Source of the DNA: Mxb001 sp051007175 | GTDB taxonomy: Bacteria > Actinomycetota > Actinomycetes > S36-B12 | Reading direction: 5' to 3' | Length of the DNA stretch: 17,583 bases | Assembly: GCA_051007175.1 (NCBI GenBank) | Contig: JBPCSL010000202.1 | Coordinates: 1 to 17,583 of the forward strand | In this document: in pieces, positions 6,008-15,534 of the stretch | How positions within the stretch are numbered: position 1 is the first letter of the stretch | Layout of the letters: the number at the start of each line of letters is the position of its first letter | Notes under the pieces: model-generated | What the model was told of the DNA's origin: nothing | Database searches by the model: none | What the model saw: only the letters and a program-made list of their open reading frames with translations | Made by a program: the position numbers and the translations under genes

Positions 6008-6909
6008 CGACACAGCATCGAGCTGTCCTGCTCGTCACCCATGCCAGTCGACCGGAGGCGCGCGGGCTCGCGCGCGAGGTGGGTGGCGCGCTCGCGCAGG
6101 CCGGCATCGAGGTGCGCGTCAGCGAGGATGAGTGGGCCGACCTTGCCGCTGAGGAGGGCATGTCCGGCTGGGTTGCGGTCCCGGCGGACGAGCATGCGGG
6201 TGACGGCGCGGAGCTCGTGGTCGTCCTTGGCGGCGACGGCACGATCCTGCGCGGCGCCGAGCGGTCACGGGCCGCGGACGTTCCCCTCCTCGGAGTGAAC
6301 CTGGGCCATGTCGGATTCCTGGCCGAGGCCGAGCGCGAGGGGCTCGCCGATGTCGTTGACGCGATCGTGGGCCAGACGTGGCAGGTGGAGGAGCGCACGG
6401 CCCTCGACATCGCCGTGCTCTCGGAAGGGTCCTTGATCGCCCGGACGTGGGCGCTCAACGAGATCAGCCTCGAGAAGGAGGCCCGGGAGCGCATGATCGA
6501 CGTCCTCGTCGAGGTCGATGGGCGCCCCCTCTCACGCTGGGGCTGCGATGGAGTCGTGGTGGCGACCCCGACCGGTTCCACGGCGTACGCATTCTCGGCC
6601 GGCGGCCCTGTCGTGTGGCCCGAGGTCGAGGCACTGCTCGTGGTCCCCATCAGCGCGCATGCGCTCTTCGCGCGCCCGCTCGTGGTCTCGCCCGAGAGCG
6701 TCGTCGCCCTGGAGCTGCCAGACCCGAGCGCCTCGGCGGTTCTATGGGCCGATGGCCGCCGTTCCCTTGACGTGCGTCCTGCCACGCGCATCGAGGTGCG
6801 TCGTCATGCGCAGCCCGTGCGCTTCGCCCGACTCGGGCACAGTCCGTTCACCGACAGGCTCGTTGCCAAGTTCTCCCTGCCCGTCGACGGGTGGCGGGGG
6901 CGGCGGTGA
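6004..6909 (+). CDS. nadK: NAD kinase
   Basis: Phosphorylates NAD with ATP or polyphosphate to make NADP; cytosolic. The 301-residue protein has the family hallmark GGDGT (76-80), followed by NLGHVGFLAE, ALNEISLEKE and DGVVVATPTGSTAYAFSAGG, the conserved NAD-binding loop. The C-terminal half keeps the beta-sandwich pattern ending in RFARLGHSPF. Length is typical for actinobacteria (307 in M. tuberculosis PpnK). GTG at 6004 overlaps the tlyA stop as GTGA. Its own stop overlaps the recN start, so tlyA, nadK and recN are probably one coupled operon. Confidence 0.97.
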   Translation: MTTQHRAVLLVTHASRPEARGLAREVGGALAQAGIEVRVSEDEWADLAAEEGMSGWVAVPADEHAGDGAELVVVLGGDGTILRGAERSRAADVPLLGVNLGHVGFLAEAEREGLADVVDAIVGQTWQVEERTALDIAVLSEGSLIARTWALNEISLEKEARERMIDVLVEVDGRPLSRWGCDGVVVATPTGSTAYAFSAGGPVVWPEVEALLVVPISAHALFARPLVVSPESVVALELPDPSASAVLWADGRRSLDVRPATRIEVRRHAQPVRFARLGHSPFTDRLVAKFSLPVDGWRGRR

Positions 6910-8714
6910 TCGTCAGCCTGGCCATCCGCGGACTGGGCGTCATCGATGACGCAGAGGTCAGCCTCGGCCCGGGCCTCACTGTCATCACGGGCGAGACAGG
7001 GGCCGGCAAGACGATGGTGCTCAGCGGCCTCGCCCTGCTCCTCGGCGGGAAGGCCGATGCCGGCGCCGTGCGGCCGGGCCACGGCTCGGCCAGCGTGGAG
7101 GGCAGGTTCGACCCTTCCGGGGGCACCGATGCCCTGGCGAGTCTCCTGGACGAGGCAGGGGGAGCCTGGGACGAGGACGGCAGCCTCCTGGCGGCCCGCA
7201 CGGTCTCCGCGGAGGGGCGCAGCCGAGCCCACCTGGGTGGCCGGAGTGTCCCGGCCGCCTCCCTCGCCGCCCTGGGGAGACTGCTCGTGGCCGTTCACGG
7301 CCAGGACGACCAGCACCGGCTCCTCCAGCCGGCCCAGCAGCGCGCGGCACTCGATCGCTTCGGCGGGCGCGGCCTGGAGTCCGTGCTCCAGGACTTCCGC
7401 ACGACGTATGCCGAGCTCGTCTCGGTCAGCGCGCAGCTCGCCGACGTGGTGGAGCACGCGCGCGAGCGGGCTCGTGAGGCCGAAGACCTGGCGGAGATGC
7501 TCGCCATGATCGTGTCGGTCGATCCGCAGCCGGGGGAGGAAGAAGCCCTCAAGGTAGAGACGCAGCGCCTCTCGCACGCGGATGAGCTCGCTCAGTCGGT
7601 GACGGTGGCGCGCGACGTGCTCGCCGAGTCCGCGGACTCGGCCGCGTCAGATCTCCTCGACCGAGCCCTGGGCGAGCTCGCGCGTGCCGCGACGCGCGAT
7701 GCCTCGCTCGATGAGTCGCGCGCACGACTGGAGGCCGTCCGCGCGGAGATCGGCGACATCGCGGCGGACCTCACCCGCTACCTCGACGCCCTCGAGGCGG
7801 ATCCGGCGCGACTGGCGCGTCTCGAGGAACGCCGTGCCTCCCTGGGGTCCTTGCGCCGCCGCCTGGAGCGGTTCGTGCCCGAGGGGCCGGCGTCGCTCGG
7901 CGGGCATCCGCAGCCGTCCCTGTCGGGCCTGGTGGAGTGGCGCGCCCAGGCCGAGACACGGCTCGCCGAGCTCGGTGACGACGAGACGCTGGTCGTCGAG
8001 CTGCGCGCGCGGCAGGACACCCTGCGGGATCGGGCGTCCGAATTGGCCGGGGAGCTATCAGCCCTGCGCCGGGAGGCCGGTGATCTCCTCGCCGCGGCGG
8101 TCACCGCGGAGCTGCACGCGCTGGCCATGCCGAATGCCTCGCTCGAGGTGGCGGTGCGCCTGCGTGGTGATCGCGGGAGCGGCGAGAGACTCGAAGTGGC
8201 CGGACAGGCGGTGATCGCGGATCGACACGGCGTCGACGAGGTGGAGTTCCTGCTCGTACCGCGGCCGGGATCGCCGGCGCGCCCCCTCGGCAAGGGCGCG
8301 TCCGGGGGAGAGCGATCCCGCATCATGCTTGCTCTTGAGGTCGTGTTTGCCGGGATCGATCCGGTGCCCACCTTCGTCTTCGACGAGGTCGATGCCGGGG
8401 TCGGCGGCAAGGCGGCCGTCGAGGTGGGTCGCAGGCTCGCCATGCTCGCCCGTTCGGCGCAGGTGCTCGTGGTCACCCACCTGCCTCAGGTGGCGGCCTT
8501 CGCGACCCGGCACCTCGTGGTGCGGCCGGGGCAGGCGGTGACGTCCTCGAGCGTGGAGGAGGTGCAGGGCGACGACCGCGCTCGCGAGCTGGCCCGGATG
8601 CTGGCGGGCCTCGAGGGCTCGGCCATGGCGGTGGCGCACGCGGAGGAGCTGCTGGCCCTGGCGGCGGCAGAATCGGCCGCGGGTCGCGGCGGCCGGGAGG
8701 CCCCCGGGCGCTGA
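6906..8714 (+). CDS. recN: RecN, SMC-like DNA double-strand-break repair ATPase
   Basis: Early-acting repair protein that binds and tethers DNA ends; SMC-like ATPase. The 602-residue protein starts LAIRGLGVIDDAEVSLGPG, then Walker A GETGAGKT (29-36) and a Q-loop VHGQDDQ near 140. A long helical middle region (about 170-430) has coiled-coil character. The C-terminus carries the signature GASGGERSRIMLALE, Walker B TFVFDEVDAGVGG and the switch histidine in VVTHLPQVA. GTG at 6906 is chosen since it overlaps the NAD kinase stop (GTGA) and leaves the usual short N-terminus; GTG at 6891 would add five residues. In many actinobacteria steA and steB follow recN; here pyrG follows after 14 nt. Confidence 0.96.
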   Translation: MIVSLAIRGLGVIDDAEVSLGPGLTVITGETGAGKTMVLSGLALLLGGKADAGAVRPGHGSASVEGRFDPSGGTDALASLLDEAGGAWDEDGSLLAARTVSAEGRSRAHLGGRSVPAASLAALGRLLVAVHGQDDQHRLLQPAQQRAALDRFGGRGLESVLQDFRTTYAELVSVSAQLADVVEHARERAREAEDLAEMLAMIVSVDPQPGEEEALKVETQRLSHADELAQSVTVARDVLAESADSAASDLLDRALGELARAATRDASLDESRARLEAVRAEIGDIAADLTRYLDALEADPARLARLEERRASLGSLRRRLERFVPEGPASLGGHPQPSLSGLVEWRAQAETRLAELGDDETLVVELRARQDTLRDRASELAGELSALRREAGDLLAAAVTAELHALAMPNASLEVAVRLRGDRGSGERLEVAGQAVIADRHGVDEVEFLLVPRPGSPARPLGKGASGGERSRIMLALEVVFAGIDPVPTFVFDEVDAGVGGKAAVEVGRRLAMLARSAQVLVVTHLPQVAAFATRHLVVRPGQAVTSSSVEEVQGDDRARELARMLAGLEGSAMAVAHAEELLALAAAESAAGRGGREAPGR

Positions 8715-8720
8715 TAGCCT
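8712..8720 (+). promoter_or_regulatory. possible extended -10 element (TGATAGCCT) for pyrG
   Basis: TAGCCT fits TANNNT and is preceded by TGA, an extended -10 TGN. It ends 8 nt before the pyrG GTG, so a transcript would start at or next to the start codon (leaderless). It also covers the recN stop codon. Experimental start-site mapping is absent. Confidence 0.4.
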
Positions 8721-8728
8721 GGTGGCCC

Positions 8729-10386
<1,658 letters not shown>

Positions 10387-10390
<4 letters not shown>

Positions 10391-11031
10391 CAGACGAGAT
10401 CTGGCGGGGCGAGCTCCGTGATGCCGCTGATGCGGCACACCTCCTCGCGCGCGAGTCGCGCTATGAGGGTCACGTCTGGTCGGTCGTCACCGACACCGTG
10501 CAACTACCGGATGGATCCGTGGTCGAGCGCGACATCGTGGATCATCCGGGTGCCGTGGGCATCCTGGCGCTGGATGACGAGGATCGCGTGCTGCTCATCC
10601 GCCAGTACCGCCAGCCGGTCGGCGGCTACCTGCTCGAACTGCCGGCGGGCCTGCGCGATGTCGACGGAGAGCACCCGTGGTCGACCGCGAGGCGGGAACT
10701 GCTCGAGGAGACCGGCTATGAAGCCGCGGAGTGGCATGTCCTCGTCGACTTCTACAACTCGCCCGGCGGCTCGACCGAGGCCTTCCGCTGCTACCTGGCT
10801 CGCGCGCTGAAGGAGGTCGACGGAGGCCGGCCTGTCACCGGCGAGGCGGAGGAGGCGTACCTGCCCCGCGTCTGGGTGCCCCTCGACCAGGCCGTCGATC
10901 TCGTCCTGGCGGGCGAGCTCCACAACCCGACGACCGTGGCCGGGGTCCTCGCGGCCAAGGCTGCTCGCGACCAGGGCTGGGCGACCCTGCGACCGGCGGA
11001 CGGCGGCATGTGGGGCCTTCCCGGGGCCTAG
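10387..11031 (+). CDS. ADP-ribose pyrophosphatase, NUDIX hydrolase (Rv1700-like)
   Basis: Hydrolyses ADP-ribose to AMP and ribose 5-phosphate, by analogy with M. tuberculosis Rv1700. The 214-residue protein has the NUDIX box within PAGLRDVDGE and ARRELLEETGYEA: the REL-EE-G core is intact and provides the metal-binding glutamates. One extra residue separates the first G from the first E compared with the general pattern, as in the mycobacterial enzyme. LIRQYRQPVGGYLLELPAG before it is typical of ADP-ribose pyrophosphatases. GTG at 10387 overlaps the pyrG stop (GTGA); upstream in-frame sequence back to 9883 runs inside pyrG and is not used. Confidence 0.93.
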
Positions 11032-11034
11032 AGT
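11029..11034 (+). promoter_or_regulatory. possible -10 element (TAGAGT) for ald
   Basis: TAGAGT fits TANNNT and overlaps the NUDIX stop codon. It would give a leader of about 40 nt that contains the ald Shine-Dalgarno. A CAGAAT directly after it (11035-11040) is an alternative. Weak evidence, no clear -35. Confidence 0.3.
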
Positions 11035-11079
11035 CAGAATGTTCGCGGCAACGGATCGCGTGAGCCTGGAGGCGCAGTC

Positions 11080-12195
11080 ATGAAGGTCGGCATCCCGACA
11101 GAGGTCAAAAACCACGAGTACCGCGTGGCCATCACCCCGGCCGGGGTCTTCGAGATGAAGCGGCACGGTCACGATGTGGTCATCCAGGCGGGGGCAGGCA
11201 CTGGTTCCTCCATCAGCGACGAGGAGTACGTCGCGGCAGGCGCGCGCATGCTGCCGAGTGCCGATGAAGTCTGGGGCGAGGCCGACCTCATCCTCAAGGT
11301 CAAGGAGCCCATCGCCGAGGAGTACGGGCGCATGCGCAAGGGGCAGATCCTCTTCACCTATCTGCACTTGGCGGCCTCGCGCGAGTGCACCGACGCGCTG
11401 CTGTCGTCGGGGACCACCGCCATCGCCTATGAGACGGTCGAGTTGGCCGACGGCTCCCTCCCGCTCCTCGCCCCGATGTCCGAGGTCGCCGGCCGGATGG
11501 CCCCCCAGGTCGGCGCGCACGCCCTCCAGCGCGCCTACGGCGGCCGCGGCGTGCTCATGGGTGGGGTCTCGGGCGTCTATGCCGCGAAGGTCGTCGTCAT
11601 CGGTGCCGGAGTCTCCGGAATGAACGCTGCGGCCATCGCCCTCGGCATGCAGGCCGAAGTGCTACTGCTGGACACCAATGTCGCGCGGCTGCGTCAGGTT
11701 GACGCCATCTACCAGGGCCACATGCAGACGATCGCCTCCAACGCCTACGAGATCGAGCGCGCCGTGCTCGACGCCGATCTCGTGATCGGTGCGGTCCTGG
11801 TCAAGGGCGCCAAGGCGCCGACGCTGGTGAGCAACGACCTGGTGTCGCGCATGAAGAAGGGGAGCGTCCTGGTCGACATTGCTATCGACCAGGGCGGCTG
11901 CTTCGAGGATTCGCGGCCCACGACGCACGCGGACCCGACGTACCCCGTGCACGGCTCGGTCTTCTACTGCGTCGCGAATATGCCGGGCGCGGTCCCGCAC
12001 ACGTCGACGTACGCCCTCACCAACGTCACCCTCCCGTACGCCGTCCAGCTCGCCGACCACGGCTGGCGCGGCGCTCTCGCGCGCGACCCCTCGCTAAGGC
12101 TCGGTCTCAACGTCCACGAGGGCGCCATCGCCTACGGGGCGGTGGCCGAGGCCTTCGGGTTGGAGCACGTCGACGTCGCGGACGTGATGGCCTGA
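11080..12195 (+). CDS. ald: Alanine dehydrogenase
   Basis: Reversible NAD-dependent oxidation of L-alanine to pyruvate and ammonia; it can also reduce glyoxylate to glycine in mycobacteria. The 371 residues equal the M. tuberculosis enzyme in length. Substrate-binding R15 (EYRVAITP), K75 (KVKEP) and catalytic H96 (TYLHLA) are at the same numbers. The Rossmann glycines are in VVVIGAGVSGMNAA, and the C-terminal VPHTSTYALTNVTLPY and D-rich VDIAIDQGG complete the active site. ATG at 11080 has GGAGG 7 nt upstream. The 48-nt gap before it is the longest in this part of the cluster and probably holds a promoter. Its TGA overlaps the proposed xerD CTG. Confidence 0.97.
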   Translation: MKVGIPTEVKNHEYRVAITPAGVFEMKRHGHDVVIQAGAGTGSSISDEEYVAAGARMLPSADEVWGEADLILKVKEPIAEEYGRMRKGQILFTYLHLAASRECTDALLSSGTTAIAYETVELADGSLPLLAPMSEVAGRMAPQVGAHALQRAYGGRGVLMGGVSGVYAAKVVVIGAGVSGMNAAAIALGMQAEVLLLDTNVARLRQVDAIYQGHMQTIASNAYEIERAVLDADLVIGAVLVKGAKAPTLVSNDLVSRMKKGSVLVDIAIDQGGCFEDSRPTTHADPTYPVHGSVFYCVANMPGAVPHTSTYALTNVTLPYAVQLADHGWRGALARDPSLRLGLNVHEGAIAYGAVAEAFGLEHVDVADVMA

Positions 12196-13109
12196 GCGGT
12201 ACGCCGATCCCGCGCGCGGTCGAGGGGTACCTCGACCACTGCGCTGTGGAGCGCGGGCTGTCCCGCAACACCCTGGCGGCGTACCGTCGCGACCTCGGCC
12301 GTTACGCGGACTGGTGCGCCGCGCGGGGCATCGCCACCGTCGACGAGGTGACGGCCCCCGACCTCGAGGACTTCTCCGCGGCCCTCGCAGCGGGAGATGC
12401 CGACCACCCGGCACTCTCGGCATCCTCGACGGCACGCTGCGTGGTGTCGGTGCGAGGCTTCCACCGATTCTGCGCGCTCGAGGGAGTCGCCGTCGCCGAC
12501 CCCTCGCGCACGTGGCGCCCCCCGGCAATCTCCCAGCGCTTGCCCAAGGCCGTGCCCTACGAGTCGGTGATGCGGATCATCGACGCCGCGGGCGCGCAGG
12601 ATCCCCCGCTCGGCCCGCGCGACGCCGCTCTGCTCGAGGTCCTCTACGGGACGGGGGCGCGCATCTCGGAGGCATGCGGCCTCGACATCGACGATGTCGA
12701 TCTCCCCGAGCGGACCGTGCTCCTGCGGGGCAAGGGCGGTCGCGAGCGCCGACTGCCCCTGGGATCGCACGCCGCGGCGGCGATCGAGGCCTACCTGGTC
12801 CGTGGCCGGCCCGGCCTGGTCTCGCGGGGCACGCCGGCGCTCTTCCTCAATGCACGCGGAGCCCGCCTCAGCCGGCAGAGCGCCTGGGCGGCCCTGTCCG
12901 CCGCGGCGGAGCGCGCCCAGGTCGCCCACATCTCGCCCCATGCCCTCCGGCACAGCTTCGCGACCCACCTCCTGGAGGGCGGGGCCGACGTCCGGGTCGT
13001 CCAGGAGCTGCTCGGGCACGCCTCGGTCACCACGACCCAGATCTACACGCGGGTGACCGTGGATACCCTGCGCGAGGTCTACTCGGCCAGCCACCCGAGA
13101 GCCCGGTAG
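12192..13109 (+). CDS. xerD: XerD-type tyrosine recombinase
   Basis: Site-specific recombinase that with XerC resolves chromosome dimers at dif. The N-terminal core-binding domain includes AVERGLSRNTLAAYRRDL; the C-terminal catalytic domain carries R157 (GTGARISE), K181 (RGKGGRE), H250 and R253 (PHALRHSFATHLLEGG), H276 (LLGHAS) and nucleophile Y285 (TQIYTRV). The start is unusual: the conserved beginning PIPRAVEGYLDHCAVERG lies upstream of the first GTG (12246), and no ATG/GTG/TTG occurs in frame between. A CTG at 12192 overlaps the ald stop as CTGA and gives 305 residues, near the usual 300. A GTG start at 12246 would drop the first helix. No strong Shine-Dalgarno is visible, so coupling to ald is inferred. 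The gene lies beside parA and scpAB. Confidence 0.94.
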   Translation: MSGTPIPRAVEGYLDHCAVERGLSRNTLAAYRRDLGRYADWCAARGIATVDEVTAPDLEDFSAALAAGDADHPALSASSTARCVVSVRGFHRFCALEGVAVADPSRTWRPPAISQRLPKAVPYESVMRIIDAAGAQDPPLGPRDAALLEVLYGTGARISEACGLDIDDVDLPERTVLLRGKGGRERRLPLGSHAAAAIEAYLVRGRPGLVSRGTPALFLNARGARLSRQSAWAALSAAAERAQVAHISPHALRHSFATHLLEGGADVRVVQELLGHASVTTTQIYTRVTVDTLREVYSASHPRAR

Positions 13110-13116
13110 TCGAGCG

Positions 13117-13130
13117 GCCCCGACAGGGGC
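13117..13130 (+). terminator. weak hairpin after xerD
   Basis: GCCCC and GGGGC flank a GACA loop 7 nt after the xerD stop. The stem is only 5 bp and there is no T-tract, so termination would be partial at best. Confidence 0.2.
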
Positions 13131-13160
13131 GGCATCCGCGCACCCGCGACCACCGGCGTC

Positions 13161-13169
13161 TGAGAGGAT
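13161..13169 (+). promoter_or_regulatory. possible extended -10 element (TGAGAGGAT) for parA
   Basis: GAGGAT keeps A2 and T6 of the -10 and is preceded by TGA (extended TGN). It lies 49 nt before the parA ATG, in the 109-nt gap after xerD, the longest gap on the plus strand here. It would start the parA-scpA-scpB-rluB transcript. Confidence 0.3.
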
Positions 13170-13218
13170 GCAGCGGGTCCAGGACGGGCCGGCGGGACGC
13201 TCGAGGGAAGGGGGTGCC

Positions 13219-14076
13219 ATGGGGCAGGACAGCCTTGTCGACTCCCGGGGCATCGGCCCCACGGGGCGGCCCATGCCCGACTTCCCAGTCCCGGCCCCCC
13301 TCGAGGAGCACGGCCCCGCCCACGTCTACGCGATGGTCAACCAGAAGGGCGGCGTCGGCAAGACGACCTCGACGGTCAACCTCGGCGCGGCCCTGGCCGA
13401 GTACGGCCGCCGGGTGCTCCTCATCGACTTCGACCCGCAGGGCGCGCTGTCGGTGGCCCTCGGAGTGCCGGCACACCAGCTCGAGCGCACCGTCTACAAC
13501 CTGCTCATGGACGAGGGCTGCACCGTCGCGGACGTCGTCGTCCCGACCAAGGTGCCGGGGCTGGATCTCGTGCCGAGCAATATCGATCTCTCCGCAGCCG
13601 AGGTCGCACTCGTCAACGAGGTGGCGCGCGAGCACGCCCTCACCCGGGCACTCGCGCCGGTCCTCGACCAGTACGACTACATCATCATCGACTGCCAGCC
13701 GTCCCTCGGGCTGCTCACCATCAACGCGCTCACCGCGGCCAACGGCGTGCTGATCCCGTTGGAGTGCGAGTACTTCGCGCTGCGTGGCGTGAAGCTGCTC
13801 ACCGACACGGTGACGAAGGTCCAGGGCCGACTGAATCCCCGACTGCAGGTGACCGGGGTCATCGCGACCATGTACGACGCCCGCACCCTGCACACCCGCG
13901 AGGTCCTGGCGCGAGTCGTGGACGCCTTCGGCGACCAGGTCTTCGACACCGTCATCACTCGGACCATCAAGTTCCCCGATGCCACGGTGGCGGGGGAGCC
14001 GATCACTGTCTTCGCGCCCTCGAGCCCCGCGGCGGAGTCCTATCGGCAGTTGGCCCGAGAGCTGCTCGCCAGGTGA
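13219..14076 (+). CDS. ParA-family Walker ATPase (orphan, upstream of scpAB)
   Basis: Nucleotide-switch ATPase of the ParA/Soj family; it probably acts in chromosome organisation or positioning, partner unknown. The 285-residue protein has a 35-residue N-terminal extension, then the deviant Walker A KGGVGKTT (43-50), LLIDFDPQGALS (Walker A'), IIIDCQPSLG (Walker B) and PLECEYFALRG. No parB follows; this is the Rv1708-type ParA found with scpA/scpB in actinobacteria, distinct from the origin-proximal parAB. ATG at 13219 is selected because AAGGGGG lies about 4 nt upstream; an in-frame ATG at 13168 would add 17 residues and leave no such site. The stop overlaps the scpA GTG (GTGA). Confidence 0.93.
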   Translation: MGQDSLVDSRGIGPTGRPMPDFPVPAPLEEHGPAHVYAMVNQKGGVGKTTSTVNLGAALAEYGRRVLLIDFDPQGALSVALGVPAHQLERTVYNLLMDEGCTVADVVVPTKVPGLDLVPSNIDLSAAEVALVNEVAREHALTRALAPVLDQYDYIIIDCQPSLGLLTINALTAANGVLIPLECEYFALRGVKLLTDTVTKVQGRLNPRLQVTGVIATMYDARTLHTREVLARVVDAFGDQVFDTVITRTIKFPDATVAGEPITVFAPSSPAAESYRQLARELLAR

Positions 14077-14912
14077 CTGACCTGGACACCCTGCCCGAGA
14101 GCGAGACGTCCGAGCGCGGCTTCTCGGTGAGTGTCGGCGGCTTCGAGGGCCCGTTCGACCTGCTCCTGCAGCTCATCTCGAAGCACAAGCTCGAGGTCAC
14201 CGAGCTCGCCCTCCACGAGGTCACCGACGAGTTCATCGCCCACATCCGCGAGCAGGGTCCTGAGTGGGACCTCGACGAGGCCACGGAGTTCCTCGTCGTC
14301 GCGGCCACGCTGCTCGATCTCAAGGCCGCGCGCCTGCTCCCCAGCGGCGAGGTCGAGGACGAGGAGGACCTCGCGCTGCTGGAAGCGCGCGACCTCCTCT
14401 TCGCGCGTCTGCTGCAGTACCGCGCGTACAAGCAGGTGGCTGCTCTCCTGCACGAGCGGATGCAGAGCGCGGCCAAGCAGATTCCGCGCACGGTGGGACT
14501 TGAGCCGCACTTCGCGCAGCTGCTTCCCGAAGTGGTCTTCGGGCTCGGCCCGGACGCGTTCGCGGCGCTGGCGGCCAAGGCGCTCATGCCCAAGCCCGAG
14601 CCCGAGGTGGGCATCACGCACCTGCATGTGCCGCTGGTGAGCGTGCGCGAGCAGGCGGCGGTGCTCGTCGGCCGGCTGCGGCGGCTGCGCACCGCCACCT
14701 TCCGCGCGTTGATCTCGGACTGCGACACCACGATGCTCGTGATCGGCCGCTTCCTGGCTCTCCTGGAGCTCTACCGCGACGGCGCGGTCGCCTTCGAGCA
14801 GGTGAGCCCGCTGGGCGACCTCACGGTGCGCTGGACGGGGTCGGACGAGGGGGAGTTCGCGATCGAGGACGAGTACGACGATATGGCCGCCGAGGAGGCA
14901 CCCCATGAGTGA
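14073..14912 (+). CDS. scpA: ScpA, segregation and condensation protein A (kleisin)
   Basis: Kleisin subunit that bridges the Smc heads in the Smc-ScpAB condensin. The 279-residue protein has the typical N-terminal block FEGPFDLLLQLISKHKLEV, then TDEFIAHI and EFLVVAATLLDLKAARLLP, and a C-terminal winged-helix part with VTFRALISDCD-like sequence (written TFRALISDCD) and VIGRFLALLELYRDG. Acidic linkers (EDEEDL) lie between. GTG at 14073 overlaps the parA stop as GTGA; the ORF upstream of it runs inside parA. It overlaps scpB by 8 bp. Confidence 0.95.
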   Translation: MTDLDTLPESETSERGFSVSVGGFEGPFDLLLQLISKHKLEVTELALHEVTDEFIAHIREQGPEWDLDEATEFLVVAATLLDLKAARLLPSGEVEDEEDLALLEARDLLFARLLQYRAYKQVAALLHERMQSAAKQIPRTVGLEPHFAQLLPEVVFGLGPDAFAALAAKALMPKPEPEVGITHLHVPLVSVREQAAVLVGRLRRLRTATFRALISDCDTTMLVIGRFLALLELYRDGAVAFEQVSPLGDLTVRWTGSDEGEFAIEDEYDDMAAEEAPHE

Positions 14913-15534
14913 GGCGGACCTGGAGGTCCAGGGCGAGAACGTGACGGAGGCCGAGGAGGTCGACGACGAGATGGGCGCCCCGAGCCTGGAGGCTGCGCTC
15001 GAAGCCCTCCTCATCGTGGCGGTGGAGCCGATGTCGACGGTGGTGCTCGCGCAGGCGACGCGCCGCCCCGTCGAGGAGGTCGCCCACGCCCTCGCGCAGC
15101 TCACTGCGCAGTACGAGCGCGAGGAGCGTGGCTTCGCCCTGCGCGAGGTGGCGGGCGGCTGGCGCTACTACACGCGGGACACCTGCTCTGGCGTCGTGGA
15201 GCGGTGGGTGCTCGACGGCCAGCAGGCCCGGCTGACGCAGGCGGCGCTGGAGACCCTCGCAGTGGTCGCCTACCGGCAGCCCGTGTCGCGAGCCCGCATC
15301 AGCGCCGTGCGCGGCGTGAATGTCGACGGCGTGCTGCGCACCCTGCAGAGCCGGGGCCTCATCGAGGAGGCCGGCATCGACCACTCATCGCAGGCCATCC
15401 TCTACCGCACGACGGCGTACTTCCTGGAGCGCCTGGGCATCGCGTCGCTGGACGACCTTCCCGATCTTTCCGAGCACGTGCCCGACCTGGCCGAGCTCGA
15501 CGAAGTGATCGACTCCGTCGCCGCGGGGGAGTAG
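14905..15534 (+). CDS. scpB: ScpB, segregation and condensation protein B
   Basis: Forms a dimer of winged-helix proteins that binds ScpA and regulates the Smc condensin. The 209-residue protein has an acidic N-terminus of about 25 residues, then LEAALEALLIVAVEPMS, GGWRYYTR, LTQAALETLAVVAYRQPVSR, RGVNVDGVLRTLQSRGLIEE and YRTTAYFLERLGI, all family landmarks in the usual order. ATG at 14905 has GAGGAGG about 6 nt upstream and overlaps the scpA stop. It abuts the rluB-type gene: its TAG is directly followed by ATG. Confidence 0.95.
   Translation: MSEADLEVQGENVTEAEEVDDEMGAPSLEAALEALLIVAVEPMSTVVLAQATRRPVEEVAHALAQLTAQYEREERGFALREVAGGWRYYTRDTCSGVVERWVLDGQQARLTQAALETLAVVAYRQPVSRARISAVRGVNVDGVLRTLQSRGLIEEAGIDHSSQAILYRTTAYFLERLGIASLDDLPDLSEHVPDLAELDEVIDSVAAGE

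Noticed and set aside
5129..6013. 294-codon minus-strand frame opposite tlyA
   Set aside because: Shadow of a clear TlyA; no conserved motifs.
12246..13109. XerD starting at the GTG at 12246
   Set aside because: It would drop the first helix of the core-binding domain, whose conserved residues are plainly encoded upstream in the same frame.
13168..13218. Longer ParA starting at the ATG at 13168
   Set aside because: No Shine-Dalgarno, and the strong AAGGGGG site lies just before the ATG at 13219. The 17 extra residues look non-conserved.
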